Both the position numbers and the translations under genes were made by a program. DNA of 17,547 bases from Cuniculiplasma sp052315415 (GTDB lineage Archaea; Thermoplasmatota; Thermoplasmata; Thermoplasmatales; Thermoplasmataceae), in NCBI GenBank assembly GCA_052315415.1, contig JBLSDH010000021.1:1-17547 (forward strand), read 5' to 3'. Within the stretch, counting starts at the first letter, position 1. Each line of letters opens with the position of its first letter. Below are positions 1 through 7,837 of the stretch, in pieces. The notes under the pieces are model-generated. The model saw nothing but the letters and a program-made list of their open reading frames with translations. It was not told the origin of the DNA and ran no database searches.

Positions 1-616
1 GGTTCTTCAACACCTCTTTCATTTAGATCAATGAGAACATTCCTGTATGCAATATGATTCTCCACAGGATTCATGTAGAATCCAGGTATCTCATAATTAC
101 CAGATTCCCTTATACCCATTGCAAATATGACACATTCCTTTTCAACAGTATCCCTTCTCAGGGAGAAGGACATTGCATCCATGAAGACTGCAATGTATCT
201 CTTACCAGGTGGCCCTAATTTCCATGTGTTGATTTATGAGATGGTTATGTCTGTGATCCTTTATATTGTTGACTTGCTGTACCTGTTATAAAAATGTTCT
301 TAAAGTATTTCTAACATCTTCCTTGTGGATGCTTTCTTTGAGTACATGGATAAGAAAAGATCATCAATACCAGCATTCCTCTGGTATTTCTCAAATAGAT
401 CTGTCCGGAATTCATTATCTCGATCCCTTGGAATCTTCAGATCATTGATCTTTCCGAATATTGCCCCAGAACCCCTTCCATAATATCTATTCCTCGAGCC
501 TTCATTCTCTTCAAGGGATGCATGAATCTTTACATTCATTATGGATTCTTTGAATTATTTCATCGTCTTCCTGACAATTTGCTATATCTTTTCATCAAAC
601 TCCTCCATTATTCATT
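1..616 (-). pseudogene. IS256-family transposase, decayed and cut by the window edge
   Basis: Read on the minus strand in one frame, this region gives a recognisable IS256 (Mutator-type) DDE transposase. The N-terminal part contains SRNRYYGRGSG, LKIPRDRDNEFRTDLFEKYQ and then KKASTRKMLEIL. Next come SKSTI-stop-RITDI, TWKLGPPGKRYIAVFMDAMS (carrying the first catalytic Asp), VIFAMGIRESGNYEIPGFY and finally NHIAYRNVLIDLNERGVEEP, which runs off the left edge. The frame is interrupted by several stops, near 587, 556, 300, 260 and 232, so the gene is dead. The stops fall in otherwise conserved stretches without a frame change, so decay was mainly by point mutation. A possible original start is the ATG near 616. 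Family assignment is confident; the terminal inverted repeats were not found and the C-terminal third lies outside the window. Confidence 0.88.
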
Positions 617-777
617 GCCTCCTTTGGTTGTTCTTAAGAGGCATTCTTTTATGTTTCATGAAATTTTTCCATTGTTGATGGCTTTATTTCATTTGTTCTT
701 ACACAACGTTCGGGATACTATCGATATACAGAAGAAATAGCATGATATTCTACACACTTTACAGCTTCTGGTCAAAA

Positions 778-974
778 GGAAGGAATAGAACTGGACGTTT
801 CGTAATTTCCTCAGCAGACTCTATGGCCTGATGAAATGCAAATCTTCTCCTATCAGATGCGCTCCGTGTTCTTGGCGCTTTCTTTATGAACTCTAGCAAA
901 TCGTTAGCGTTTGCACGTTAAAATTCCCTGCCAAGCTCCGCTATGATAATTTTCGAGGTGGGTTCAGTCATCAT
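778..974 (-). pseudogene. Short broken gene of unknown function
   Basis: From an ATG-ATG pair at 974/971 the minus strand reads MMTEPTSKIIIAELGREF, one TAA, then RANANDLLEFIKKAPRTRSA and further charged, helical-looking sequence ending around RPVLF. The sequence on both sides of the single in-frame stop has normal protein character, so a small gene with one nonsense mutation is plausible. A TATA-like element (ttttatata, about 988-996) lies roughly 17-20 bp upstream, which is closer than usual. I do not recognise the family. It sits next to the IS256 remnant and may be part of the same debris. Confidence 0.4.
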
Positions 975-1050
975 TTAGTGAGAGCAGATTTTTATATACA
1001 GTTCCAGAGCCTTTTGATGATCTAAAATAATTCATAAAAAGCGTATATCA

Positions 1051-1062
1051 AAATATAAATAT
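1051..1062 (+). promoter_or_regulatory. TATA box for the 1084 gene
   Basis: The element aaatataaatat is centred about 28 bp upstream of the ATG at 1084. This spacing places the transcription start at or next to the start codon, as in leaderless archaeal mRNAs. No Shine-Dalgarno sequence precedes the ATG. Confidence 0.6.
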
Positions 1063-1083
1063 ATTTGGCATTCATACAAACAT

Positions 1084-1674
1084 ATGACTGGTAATCAAAC
1101 CTTGGAGTCAGTATTTGTCAACGATGAATATCGTATATATGTTCACGGCCCGGTAATTGGGTTCGGTCCGATGGGTCGCTACAACAGGATCAACGACGAA
1201 ATAATTTTCGAGAACACAGACAAAGTACCTGTTGCCACGGTAAGAAGCACAGATCCTAGGACAAAACACCTTGAAAAGAACATAGCACTCTTTACGCCTG
1301 ATGGAAGTGTCATACTTTCCATGGGTATTACCAGTACCTATGGTTTTTTACCTAAGGTTCATTTTTATGTGAATGATGAGAATGGCAAGGAATATGCAAC
1401 AGTCAAGTTTGACAGTCACCAGATGGCGTCAGTAATTTCTGACAATAATTTAACGGTTCATGCCTCATCCTTCGGTCATTTGAAATCATTTAACAGTGGC
1501 GCGAATTTTTTTTCTAACGATGAAGTGATTGCAACAGTTGCTTTAAATAAAACTGGAGTTACCACTTTTGACGGATATCTTTTGAAGATTAATCGGATGG
1601 ACTTGATCAAATATCTTATACCATGCGTGATTGTGTACCTTCAGACTTATGGCTTACCATCTACTGGCCAGTGA
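1084..1674 (+). CDS. Possible LURP-one/scramblase-like (tubby C-terminal fold) protein
   Basis: This is an intact 196-residue protein. It consists of short beta-rich repeats of the kind seen in LURP-one-related and phospholipid-scramblase-like proteins. Examples are NDEIIFENTDKVPVATVRS, KNIALFTPDGSVILSMGI, VHFYVNDENGKEYATVKF and FFSNDEVIATVALNKTG, each pairing a 'D..G' turn with a following V/I-rich strand. This is fold-level resemblance only, and no catalytic residue can be pointed to. A hydrophobic tail (LIKYLIPCVIVYL, from about residue 174) may attach the protein to the membrane; the protein ends LPSTGQ. The start is supported by a TATA box 28 bp upstream and a leaderless layout. The tRNA-Cys gene follows about 100 bp downstream. 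A decayed copy of the 3' half of this gene plus the tRNA lies near 7838-8360, and its translated tail (LPSTGH) confirms this reading frame. Function unknown; the fold assignment is tentative. Confidence 0.75.
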   Translation: MTGNQTLESVFVNDEYRIYVHGPVIGFGPMGRYNRINDEIIFENTDKVPVATVRSTDPRTKHLEKNIALFTPDGSVILSMGITSTYGFLPKVHFYVNDENGKEYATVKFDSHQMASVISDNNLTVHASSFGHLKSFNSGANFFSNDEVIATVALNKTGVTTFDGYLLKINRMDLIKYLIPCVIVYLQTYGLPSTGQ

Positions 1675-1743
1675 AATAAAGACTGAAACAAAGGCGAAGA
1701 GGGAGATTAAAATAATGGATATACCAATCCCGACGAATGACTA

Positions 1744-1756
1744 AAGAATAAATAAC
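1744..1756 (+). promoter_or_regulatory. Putative TATA element of tRNA-Cys
   Basis: The A/T-rich element aagaataaataac is centred about 26 bp before the first base of tRNA-Cys. The same sequence is retained ahead of the decayed tRNA copy (about 8253-8265). Confidence 0.45.
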
Positions 1757-1776
1757 AAGAAAAAATCTCCATCGGC

Positions 1777-1848
1777 GGATAGGTGGCAGAGAGGTCATGC
1801 GTGGGACTGCAGATCCCATTTACTAGGGTTCAAATCCCTACCTATCCT
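1777..1848 (+). tRNA. tRNA-Cys (anticodon GCA)
   Basis: A complete cloverleaf can be folded by eye. The acceptor stem pairs GGATAGG (1777-1783) with CCTATCC (1841-1847). The D stem is GCA/TGC with loop GAGAGGTCA. The anticodon stem pairs TGGGA with TCCCA around loop CTGCAGA, with anticodon GCA at 1809-1811. The T arm pairs TAGGG with CCCTA around loop TTCAAAT. The discriminator base is T (U73), as expected for tRNA-Cys, and CCA is not encoded. No intron is needed. The gene lies about 100 bp downstream of the 1084 gene, and the two were duplicated together. Confidence 0.95.
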
Positions 1849-1974
1849 TTGTTCTAAAGTTTTAAGTTATTGAGTATATTTATGAGTTTATTAAGAATCA
1901 TAACATTTTGTTTTGTTACTAAAAGCAAACTTTGTGGCAAGAGCCTGTGACATAAGTAGCTCATCGGTTCACAA

Positions 1975-2925
1975 TCATGAGGTTGTGCAACAGTCCCTTC
2001 CAGAATCCTGACCTCTTAAACGATCTTTCCTCTTCTGGAATATCATGTGCCCTCTTGGTCGTTTGTCGGCAGAGAATCCTTCTTTAGAATTGCTTCGTTT
2101 GAAGTATTCCCACAGGTATGCAACTGTATCATTCATGAATCTAAGGATCATGTCCTTCCAAGCGATTGGTCCTTTTATCCAGAAATTCTTCCTAGCCATT
2201 ATTAATATCCTTGTGTTTTCAGACAAGTCATCAAGGATGCCCTGTCCCGAGTAATATCGGTCAAGTCTTACGCTGACAAGATCTATCATGAGTTTTGAGA
2301 TCATGTTAAAGGTCTTCCTGTAGGCGTCCCTCTCAGATCCGAGAGAAACGGCATAGCCGATTTACATCATTGTATTGAGATCCAATAAGCGAATGAATAG
2401 ACGAACTCTCCTTTCTTGACAGATTCTCCATGTTTCTCCCTCATTGATCTGTAATGCTTACTTACGGTGAGTGAGTAGCTTGTATCGTCGCCCACAGCAT
2501 CACATTTCCCTGTCTACTTCATCCTTAATGTCTCAATGAAAAGGTTTTTCAGCATCATGATCGCCAGGGGATCCAAATACAGTCTTTTAACAGTCTGGTA
2601 TTGGATATCCTTCGTCATTCAAAACAGTGCCTGATCATTTTCCAAACTCCTGTTGCCAGACTTCATTATGTCCTTTACCAGGATGATGAATGCTTACTCC
2701 CCGGCATCCAATAGGGTAAGCCGATTAAATTCATCTGTCACATTGCCTAAAACATGATCGATCAAGATTCTTAGTTTCGTGGACATTCCAAGAAGTCCTT
2801 TCCTTTATTTTTTCTCTTATTTAACTGAATCCGTGATCACTGAGATGTAGAACTTGTACCTGCACTCAAGTATCAGGGTGTTTATGTTATCTCTGAATTT
2901 TTCCTATCCAGACTGGTTGATCACG
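1975..2925 (-). pseudogene. DDE transposase (IS4/IS5-like), decayed
   Basis: The minus strand carries almost a whole transposase in pieces. The N-terminal part includes STKLRILIDHVLGNVTDEFN (ATG near 2786, with in-frame but stop-containing sequence up to about 2925) and KDIQYQTVKRLYLDPLAIMM. The first catalytic Asp lies in CDAVGDDTSYSLTVSKHY, followed by REKHGESVKKGEFVYSFAYW. After a frameshift near 2360, IGYAVSLGSERDAYRK continues into the longest clean piece (2304 to 1975). That piece contains the second Asp in VSVRLDRYYSGQ and the Glu region in YFKRSNSKEGFSADKR. Stops interrupt the frame near 2519, 2620 and 2700. The layout is typical of DDE transposases, but I cannot name the exact IS family. 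No clear terminal inverted repeats or target duplications were found. Confidence 0.75.
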
Positions 2926-2940
2926 AATTTATACTAAATA

Positions 2941-3123
2941 ATGAGTTTGTATGTATTTGTGAAGAAGATTCAGTTTGTTGAGGCCAATGAGATTACTGTA
3001 AGAAACATTAAGGCTTACATGAAAAGAGTCGTGACAAAAATCTGATCAGGAACAAAGGTGAATTGGTTTAAGGGGTATTTGGGGAAGAAAGATTATCTTA
3101 TAATTGAAAAGTACGAGGAATGA
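2941..3123 (+). pseudogene. 61-codon reading frame with one internal stop
   Basis: From an ATG at 2941 the plus strand reads MSLYVFVKKIQFVEANEITV, then RNIKAYMKRVVTKI, one TGA at 3043-3045, then SGTKVNWFKGYLGKKDYLII and a terminal EKYEE before TGA. Both halves have normal coding character. It could be a small basic-protein gene killed by a single change, or a fragment of another mobile element. It sits between the DDE transposase remnant and the propeller gene. Family not recognised. Confidence 0.35.
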
Positions 3124-3155
3124 AGACTTCTGTCCCAGAGTCCATCTTATCCATA

Positions 3156-3165
3156 AGTTTAAAAT
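3156..3165 (+). promoter_or_regulatory. Putative TATA box for the 3197 gene
   Basis: The element agtttaaaat is centred about 36 bp before the ATG at 3197. This predicts a start near 3188 and a leader of roughly 9 nt containing GGGA. A second TATA-like run (agtatatttaaaag, 3174-3187) is too close to the ATG for this start unless an internal start is used. Confidence 0.4.
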
Positions 3166-3196
3166 AGAGGGTCAGTATATTTAAAAGGGAATAATA

Positions 3197-5092
3197 ATGC
3201 GGATAGTATCTCTTCTCATCTTATTCCTGCTCTTAGTCTCTGGCGTGTGGTACTCATATTCATTAGGATACGGCGCGGCACTGGGTTCACCAGTTTCGGT
3301 TGCTCCAACTGTCAAGCCTCAGGGGTCTCTTTCCTGTGATCCCCACTACCCCTATGTTAAGGAGACCCTGGTTATTTCAAATGATACTATTGTACCCGGA
3401 AATTATGTTCCTACGACGACTGCTGGAGCTTCGGCAGAATGGATACTTTTCGATCCACTTAACGGTCTGATCTATGTCTCACTATACAATTCAACTGTTT
3501 TGGCTATAAACGGGAGTGACCAGAAGATTGTGGAACACTACACTGTTGGCACTCATCCTACCATGATGTCATTGAACGAGAAGGACAACCTCCTTTACGT
3601 TTACGATTCGAGCGGTTGTTACTTATCCATAATTAATCTGACACAGGGTAAAGTTGTGGGGACTACATCGGGTGTAGGTATGCCTGTAGTTGGGATAGGT
3701 TCCAGTTCCGAGAACGGTTACACCTATGTCTCTGCTTACTGCTGTGCACATGCGAAGAGCAAGGTAGTTGTATTCAACGGAACAACCCAAATCGGAACCA
3801 TATGTGGCGCGGGTGGAGGGCAAGTACTGTGCGACCCCAATAACCATTATGTTTACAGCATAGAATTCACAGGGGCGCTCGCAGTAATCAATGGCACCTC
3901 TTTGGTTGGAACTATAGGAGGTTTATGTGGTGCCTGTGCTGACGCATTCGACGTGTCAAATGGATACATCTTTGTCTCGGAGCCATATTCAAATAACATA
4001 GCTGTAATTAATACCAGTTCAAGTTCCATTGTTGCAAATATCCATGCTTATAATCCCCACCGCATGACTTATGATCAGGCTAATGGTTATCTCTTTGTCA
4101 TGAACCAGAGCTCTGGAGAAATCTATGTTGTGAACGTAACCACGGATAAAGTTGTCGATGCTATAGCCGGTGGACCAGTCGCCTGCGAAAATACGATAAC
4201 CTTTGACCCATACAACGGGTATGTTTATGAGGCGTCCTCTTCTGGGGTCATTACAATCATAGCTGGTCCTAACTACGCTGTAATGTTCAAGGAGAGTGGT
4301 CTCCCTGCAAAAAGCTTCTGGACACTTGAACTTAACAATTCAACCTCCGCTTCTACTTCCAGTGATTCGCTTTACCTCTACATCCCCAATGGGTCTTATT
4401 ACTATCATGCTCTTTCCTCGGTGTCGGGATATCTCCCCAATAGGGCTTCGGGAACCCTTTCTGTATCTGGCTCTGCAGTCACCGTGCTCATAGTCTTCTC
4501 CAAGGTCTTCCAGGCCACATTCTTACGTTCAGGTCTTCCTTCCGGATCCACCTGGTATGTAAATATTTCCGGCGTAACAAGATCCGGTCCAATTACCGGT
4601 TCCAGCTTCTCGATTGATCTTTCCAATGGCACCTACTTCTACTCTGTTTCAACCAGTAACAAGGAATACTCACCTTCAGAGCATACCGGCTACCTGGTCG
4701 TAAATGGATCACCAAGGTCCATGATAGTGTCATTCACCCAGGTCCTTTTCATGGTCACCTTCAATGCTTTCAACCTTCCTCCAGGGAAGGTGTGGTACGT
4801 AAACCTGTCCAACGGAGCATCATCAGGGCCTATCGTTGAACCAACCTATTCATTCTATCTTCCAAACGGATCTTACACGTTTCAAATTGGAAATCTTCCT
4901 GGCTTCAAAGCCAATTTAAGTGGAGGCTCTGTTAACGTTACCGGGAAGGACGTTTCAGTTAACCTTGAGTTTTTACCTGATTCAGGCAATTCTAAAATTT
5001 TTCCTTTGTACTTCTATGAGATTACCGCCGCTTTGGTGTTAGTCGCTGCTGTTGTTGCTGCTGTTGTCCTTCGGCGGAGAAGAGAGAAGTAG
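3197..5092 (+). CDS. Secreted, membrane-anchored YVTN-type beta-propeller surface protein
   Basis: This 631-residue protein should face the outside of the cell. Residues 1-27 form a signal peptide or signal anchor (MRIVSLLILFLLLVSGVWYS). Roughly residues 75-355 hold about seven propeller blades of the YVTN/NHL-like type, each with a 'D...NG.(I/V)YV....' turn and a 'V.(V/A)ING/INV' strand. Three repeated beta modules follow, starting near residues 359, 438 and 517. Each begins with a variant of 'F.ESGLP.G..W.V', continues with '(P)NG(S/T)Y.(Y/F)' and closes with '(S)G...V.G..V.V...F'. Residues about 607-626 are a transmembrane helix followed by RRRREK, giving a C-terminal anchor with a cytoplasmic basic tail. 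Nine cysteines, all in the N-terminal and propeller half, are unusual for this family and suggest disulfides. The role is probably cell-surface binding or adhesion, or an S-layer-associated scaffold; the ligand is unknown. It is a distant paralogue of the gene at 15976. Confidence 0.88.
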   Translation: MRIVSLLILFLLLVSGVWYSYSLGYGAALGSPVSVAPTVKPQGSLSCDPHYPYVKETLVISNDTIVPGNYVPTTTAGASAEWILFDPLNGLIYVSLYNSTVLAINGSDQKIVEHYTVGTHPTMMSLNEKDNLLYVYDSSGCYLSIINLTQGKVVGTTSGVGMPVVGIGSSSENGYTYVSAYCCAHAKSKVVVFNGTTQIGTICGAGGGQVLCDPNNHYVYSIEFTGALAVINGTSLVGTIGGLCGACADAFDVSNGYIFVSEPYSNNIAVINTSSSSIVANIHAYNPHRMTYDQANGYLFVMNQSSGEIYVVNVTTDKVVDAIAGGPVACENTITFDPYNGYVYEASSSGVITIIAGPNYAVMFKESGLPAKSFWTLELNNSTSASTSSDSLYLYIPNGSYYYHALSSVSGYLPNRASGTLSVSGSAVTVLIVFSKVFQATFLRSGLPSGSTWYVNISGVTRSGPITGSSFSIDLSNGTYFYSVSTSNKEYSPSEHTGYLVVNGSPRSMIVSFTQVLFMVTFNAFNLPPGKVWYVNLSNGASSGPIVEPTYSFYLPNGSYTFQIGNLPGFKANLSGGSVNVTGKDVSVNLEFLPDSGNSKIFPLYFYEITAALVLVAAVVAAVVLRRRREK

Positions 5093-5481
5093 CGAGGGCA
5101 CGACCTTTGTTCACACCACTGATTCATGTAATCAATACCTACCATGTTATTGATTGTACTTAATAAGGAACCATCAAAATTATTGTTATGTGTGAATTCA
5201 AGAGTGATTCAAGGATGCACGATGATACCATCTCTAATTTATGATTCTAAGAGATTACCGATTCTATCGCAATAGTCCACCAAATGGGACTTGCCGCTAA
5301 TAACACGATATCTTGAGCAATTTCAATTCGCCTGTTGCACTTACTGATATAATCGTGGTTGCTATTGTTGTGATCTATGGTGCTAAAAATCCAAAGCTGT
5401 CAAGGCCCATGCAACAGCACTTGCCAATGAATTTACCAATTGCCATACACCCAAATGAGTTAAAAGCAACGATATTGGCCC
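5093..5481. other. Convergent intergenic region with a small hairpin and possible gene debris
   Basis: There is no intact gene here. A perfect 8-bp inverted repeat lies at 5130-5155. On the minus strand, from 5481 to 5383, the frame of the neighbouring 92-aa gene continues beyond its stop for 32 codons with hydrophobic character (for example VWQLVNSLASAVAWALTAL). This may be the lost C-terminal part of that gene. The plus-strand open frame across 5313-5561 lies opposite this and looks like a shadow. Confidence 0.4.
5130..5155. repeat. 8-bp perfect inverted repeat (possible terminator hairpin)
   Basis: AATCAATA (5130-5137) and TATTGATT (5148-5155) are perfect inverted copies around a 10-nt loop. 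They lie 38 bp after the stop of the propeller gene. There is no T-run immediately after, so a role in ending transcription or stabilising the mRNA is only possible. Confidence 0.35.
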
Positions 5482-5760
5482 CTAAGTTTTTTCATACGCA
5501 ACTGTGTGAGCAGTGCTTTTTACAATCGTCACTGGCACACCTGCGACTGGAGCTAGGTTGAATGGCAGTTCATACATCAGAGGCCCGTCAACTACAAAAA
5601 ATACAGGAATTTCGGTAACTGTTGCCATCAACCCAACTACAAAGATAACTTTCAAGAGTTTTGGGTAATTCTTCCTAATAGATGTTAACGCACTATTAGA
5701 GTCCTTTTTACTATACTTATCCTTGGGGGGAAAATTCAGAACTATATGCGAGGTTTGCAT
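5482..5760 (-). CDS. Small hypothetical membrane protein, possibly truncated
   Basis: This encodes 92 residues. A charged N-terminus (about 35 residues, including KDKYSKKDSNS and SIRKNYPK) is followed by one or two hydrophobic segments: LLKVIFVVGLMATVTEIPVF and, near residues 66-82, NLAPVAGVPVTIV. The pattern 'LLK.IFVVGL.AT.TE..VF' faintly recalls the first helices of GtrA-like membrane proteins, but I would not assign the family on this. The frame stays open for 32 more hydrophobic codons after the TAG stop, which suggests a nonsense truncation of a longer gene. A TATA element at 5795-5810 lies about 42 bp upstream, implying a leader of about 15 nt. It is divergent from the 5869 gene. Confidence 0.5.
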   Translation of the reverse strand: MQTSHIVLNFPPKDKYSKKDSNSALTSIRKNYPKLLKVIFVVGLMATVTEIPVFFVVDGPLMYELPFNLAPVAGVPVTIVKSTAHTVAYEKT

Positions 5761-5794
5761 TATTGTACATCTACATCACTACAATAATAATACT

Positions 5795-5810
5795 GTTTAT
5801 TATATAAAAG
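5795..5810 (-). promoter_or_regulatory. TATA element for the minus-strand 5760 start
   Basis: The sequence gtttattatataaaag reads as ttttatataataaac on the minus strand, about 42 bp upstream of the ATG at 5760. It is nearly symmetric and could also be read in the plus direction, so the small intergenic region may have overlapping divergent promoters. Confidence 0.45.
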
Positions 5811-5840
5811 ACCTTTGTAGTTTTACCATTTACGATATGT

Positions 5841-5850
5841 GTATATAATA
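5841..5850 (+). promoter_or_regulatory. TATA box that decides the 5869 start
   Basis: The element gtatataata is centred about 25 bp upstream of the ATG at 5869. It overlaps the GTG at 5839 that would give a longer protein. A promoter inside the putative first codons makes ATG 5869 the better start. Confidence 0.55.
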
Positions 5851-5868
5851 GACCTAAATAAAAACATA

Positions 5869-6300
5869 ATGGAACCAAAGACCTTTACGGTTACTAATAA
5901 ATTTCCAATAGGAAAGCGGAATTATTTTATTTCTTTCATTGTAATACTAGTTGCATCTATTTGCTTGTTTGCCTCGTTGGGAGTGTATATAATTGCGTTT
6001 AAACCCACTGCAAATCAAATTAATTTGGCTGGGTTATTAGCCTTAGTTGTATTTGTAGTTGTACTTGCATTGATGTTTGTTATTGTTACACGTTTTGGGT
6101 TTGGAAAGAGAGGAATGCTCGTAGATTCAATATATTCTACTTCGGGAGATGCTGAATACAACAAGAGACTTAAAGAAGCTGCACAGGAATACATATCTGG
6201 GAAGATAGATAAGAATGGGTTTTTTAAAATGGTAGGCAAAGAAACTAGTATAGAGGAGAATATTTTGAAATCTTTAGACAATATCAAATCAACTAAATGA
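5869..6300 (+). CDS. Small two-helix membrane protein with a SHOCT-like tail
   Basis: From ATG 5869 this encodes 143 residues. A short cytoplasmic N-terminus (MEPKTFTVTNKFPIGKRN) is followed by two transmembrane helices (about residues 20-45, ISFIVILVASICLFASLGVY, and 54-76, LLALVVFVVVLALMFVIVT). A soluble C-terminal tail follows with a helical hairpin (EYNKRLKEAAQEYISGKIDK, then NGFFKMVGKETSIEENILK). The tail resembles the short C-terminal oligomerisation domain (SHOCT) pattern 'L..L...G.I...EF...K', which usually sits at the end of membrane proteins; this match is by eye. The start is chosen over GTG 5839 because a TATA box occupies 5841-5850. Function unknown. It is divergent from the 5482-5760 gene. 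Confidence 0.65.
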   Translation: MEPKTFTVTNKFPIGKRNYFISFIVILVASICLFASLGVYIIAFKPTANQINLAGLLALVVFVVVLALMFVIVTRFGFGKRGMLVDSIYSTSGDAEYNKRLKEAAQEYISGKIDKNGFFKMVGKETSIEENILKSLDNIKSTK

Positions 6301-6887
6301 AATGTGATTCTTACTGCACTTACAAGATTTGGATAAATCAGCAGCCCTGATTGGTAGCCTAGAAGGGTCAGTACGCAATTCTATCAAGGTATCCACTGAA
6401 TTGATTAATTAACTCTACCTGCACTCCATAAATTGCAATTTGTTTTATTCGAATATATAGGTAAGGTAGGGTTTGAAAGGTTTAGATGACCACAACTACT
6501 CGATTTTTTTGTAGTTAAGAAAGAGAATAACGGATCAGTTTTTAGTTTTAGTGTCATGATCAGAATGAATGGTTTGATAGAATAATATACGACTTAACAT
6601 GGTATGATTTTACCTTAACTTAATTCGATAGCCATAAATCGGTTATAATCGATTCAAATAAACTCTTCATAGTTATATTTAACTGAATATTGCAATACAT
6701 TCATGATGGTTCAATATTTATAACCATATAGAAGTTTCTGGAAAGGTTGTGAATAGTTATTTCAAAGATATAAGAAAAAAACTTTACAATAATTGATTTG
6801 AGATGTGGTCGACAGAAAATATTAACTTAATCTTAATGTTTTATAAAATAAAACAAGACTTATATATATTATATTTATATTGAGCAA
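6301..6887. other. AT-rich intergenic region, no gene seen
   Basis: About 590 bp, strongly A/T-rich, with stops in all frames. Several TATA-like runs are present, but only the one at 6860-6869 is positioned before a gene. No RNA gene or clear repeat was seen. Confidence 0.5.
6860..6869 (+). promoter_or_regulatory. TATA box for the 6888 gene
   Basis: The run ttatatatat is centred about 24 bp upstream of the ATG at 6888. No Shine-Dalgarno sequence is visible, so the mRNA is probably leaderless. Confidence 0.55.
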
Positions 6888-7547
6888 ATGAATAACAGTA
6901 ATTTTGTAGATTTTATATTTGGAAAGAGAAATGATGAAACTAAGAGCAATGTGGTTAACAAGAGTCTAATAACTGCCTCTGTTATCACCTTATTAGGCTC
7001 ACTAATTGTTTTGGAAAATTTTTTCTTATTAACCTCATTTCTTAATTACAATCAACAAACCGGGTATCAGGGAATTGAGGATATATCTATTTACTATCCA
7101 GTAAGAACTATACTTCTCATTATTGGGTTAATACTCAGCATTATTGGTTTTACTTATTATGATTATGCGGTGAAAAAATCTCTCGGGAAATTACCCTTAT
7201 TTAGACGGGCCACCTTATATCTTCTTTTAGGTTTTATAGCGTTTTTCATATTTGTAATCACTGATTCCAGTCTCATAATAGGCACATACGTTTGTAATGA
7301 ACTGCCAGGAAGTCTACCTTACATATCACCATTAGAGTACTCATATTTGACAATTCTCTATTTTGTTGGCATTTTCCTTATGGCTGTATCGACCATAGCT
7401 TTGACCTATAATTTGTTCAATTTAGCTAGAAATACGGGTGTAGGAATCCTTGCCATTGTGGCTCCTTTTTATATAGTTCCTTACTTAAATTTAGTAGCAC
7501 CTCTCGTTATAATTATTAGTGAATTCATCATAGTTTTGAGAGAATAA
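6888..7547 (+). CDS. Multi-pass membrane protein of unknown function
   Basis: This encodes 219 residues. A soluble N-terminus of about 25 residues precedes roughly five transmembrane helices. They start at about residues 26 (ITASVITLLGSLIVL), 73 (TILLIIGLILSIIGFTYYDY), 108 (LYLLLGFIAFFIFVITDSSL), 150 (YLTILYFVGIFLMAVSTIAL) and 187 (VGILAIVAPFYIVPYLNLV, continuing to the C-terminus). There are no charged residues inside the helices that would suggest a transporter, and no known motif. The layout resembles small DUF-type archaeal four- to five-helix membrane proteins. It stands alone with its own TATA box. I do not recognise the family. Confidence 0.7.
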   Translation: MNNSNFVDFIFGKRNDETKSNVVNKSLITASVITLLGSLIVLENFFLLTSFLNYNQQTGYQGIEDISIYYPVRTILLIIGLILSIIGFTYYDYAVKKSLGKLPLFRRATLYLLLGFIAFFIFVITDSSLIIGTYVCNELPGSLPYISPLEYSYLTILYFVGIFLMAVSTIALTYNLFNLARNTGVGILAIVAPFYIVPYLNLVAPLVIIISEFIIVLRE

Positions 7548-7837
7548 AAAAAGATTAACAAATGATTTCCAAATACCTATATAAACTTATAAAAGTGTTT
7601 GCAATGACTTAATCTATATAATTATTTTATAGTAGAACTTTCAAAGAATGGGATTATAATGATCTAAATTCAAATTGAATCTGTGTAAGGCTCATTGCAT
7701 TGGAATTTTATTAATTAAAGATAAAGAAATATTATCTTGAGGCAGGGTTGCTTTAATACAATTGGATTTGGTACATACTTCATTATTCTCATCTCTAAGA
7801 TCAAAAGATGTTCATCCAAGGAGGTTTTCTAAATTCT

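Noticed and set aside
522..740. Plus-strand open frame of 72 codons
   Set aside because: It overlaps the transposase remnant on the other strand and has low-complexity Phe/Leu/His composition; a shadow.
1639..1674. C-terminal LPSTG resembling a sortase sorting motif
   Set aside because: It sits at the very end of the protein, with no following hydrophobic segment and basic tail, and no sortase gene is seen.
1645..1743. Alternative frames conserved between both gene/tRNA copies on plus and minus strands (a hydrophobic peptide on the minus strand)
   Set aside because: Neither frame has a start codon or start signals; conservation is explained by the shared duplication, and the main frame matches to its stop in both copies.
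3623..3847. Minus-strand open frame inside the propeller gene
   Set aside because: Shadow of the strongly supported plus-strand gene.
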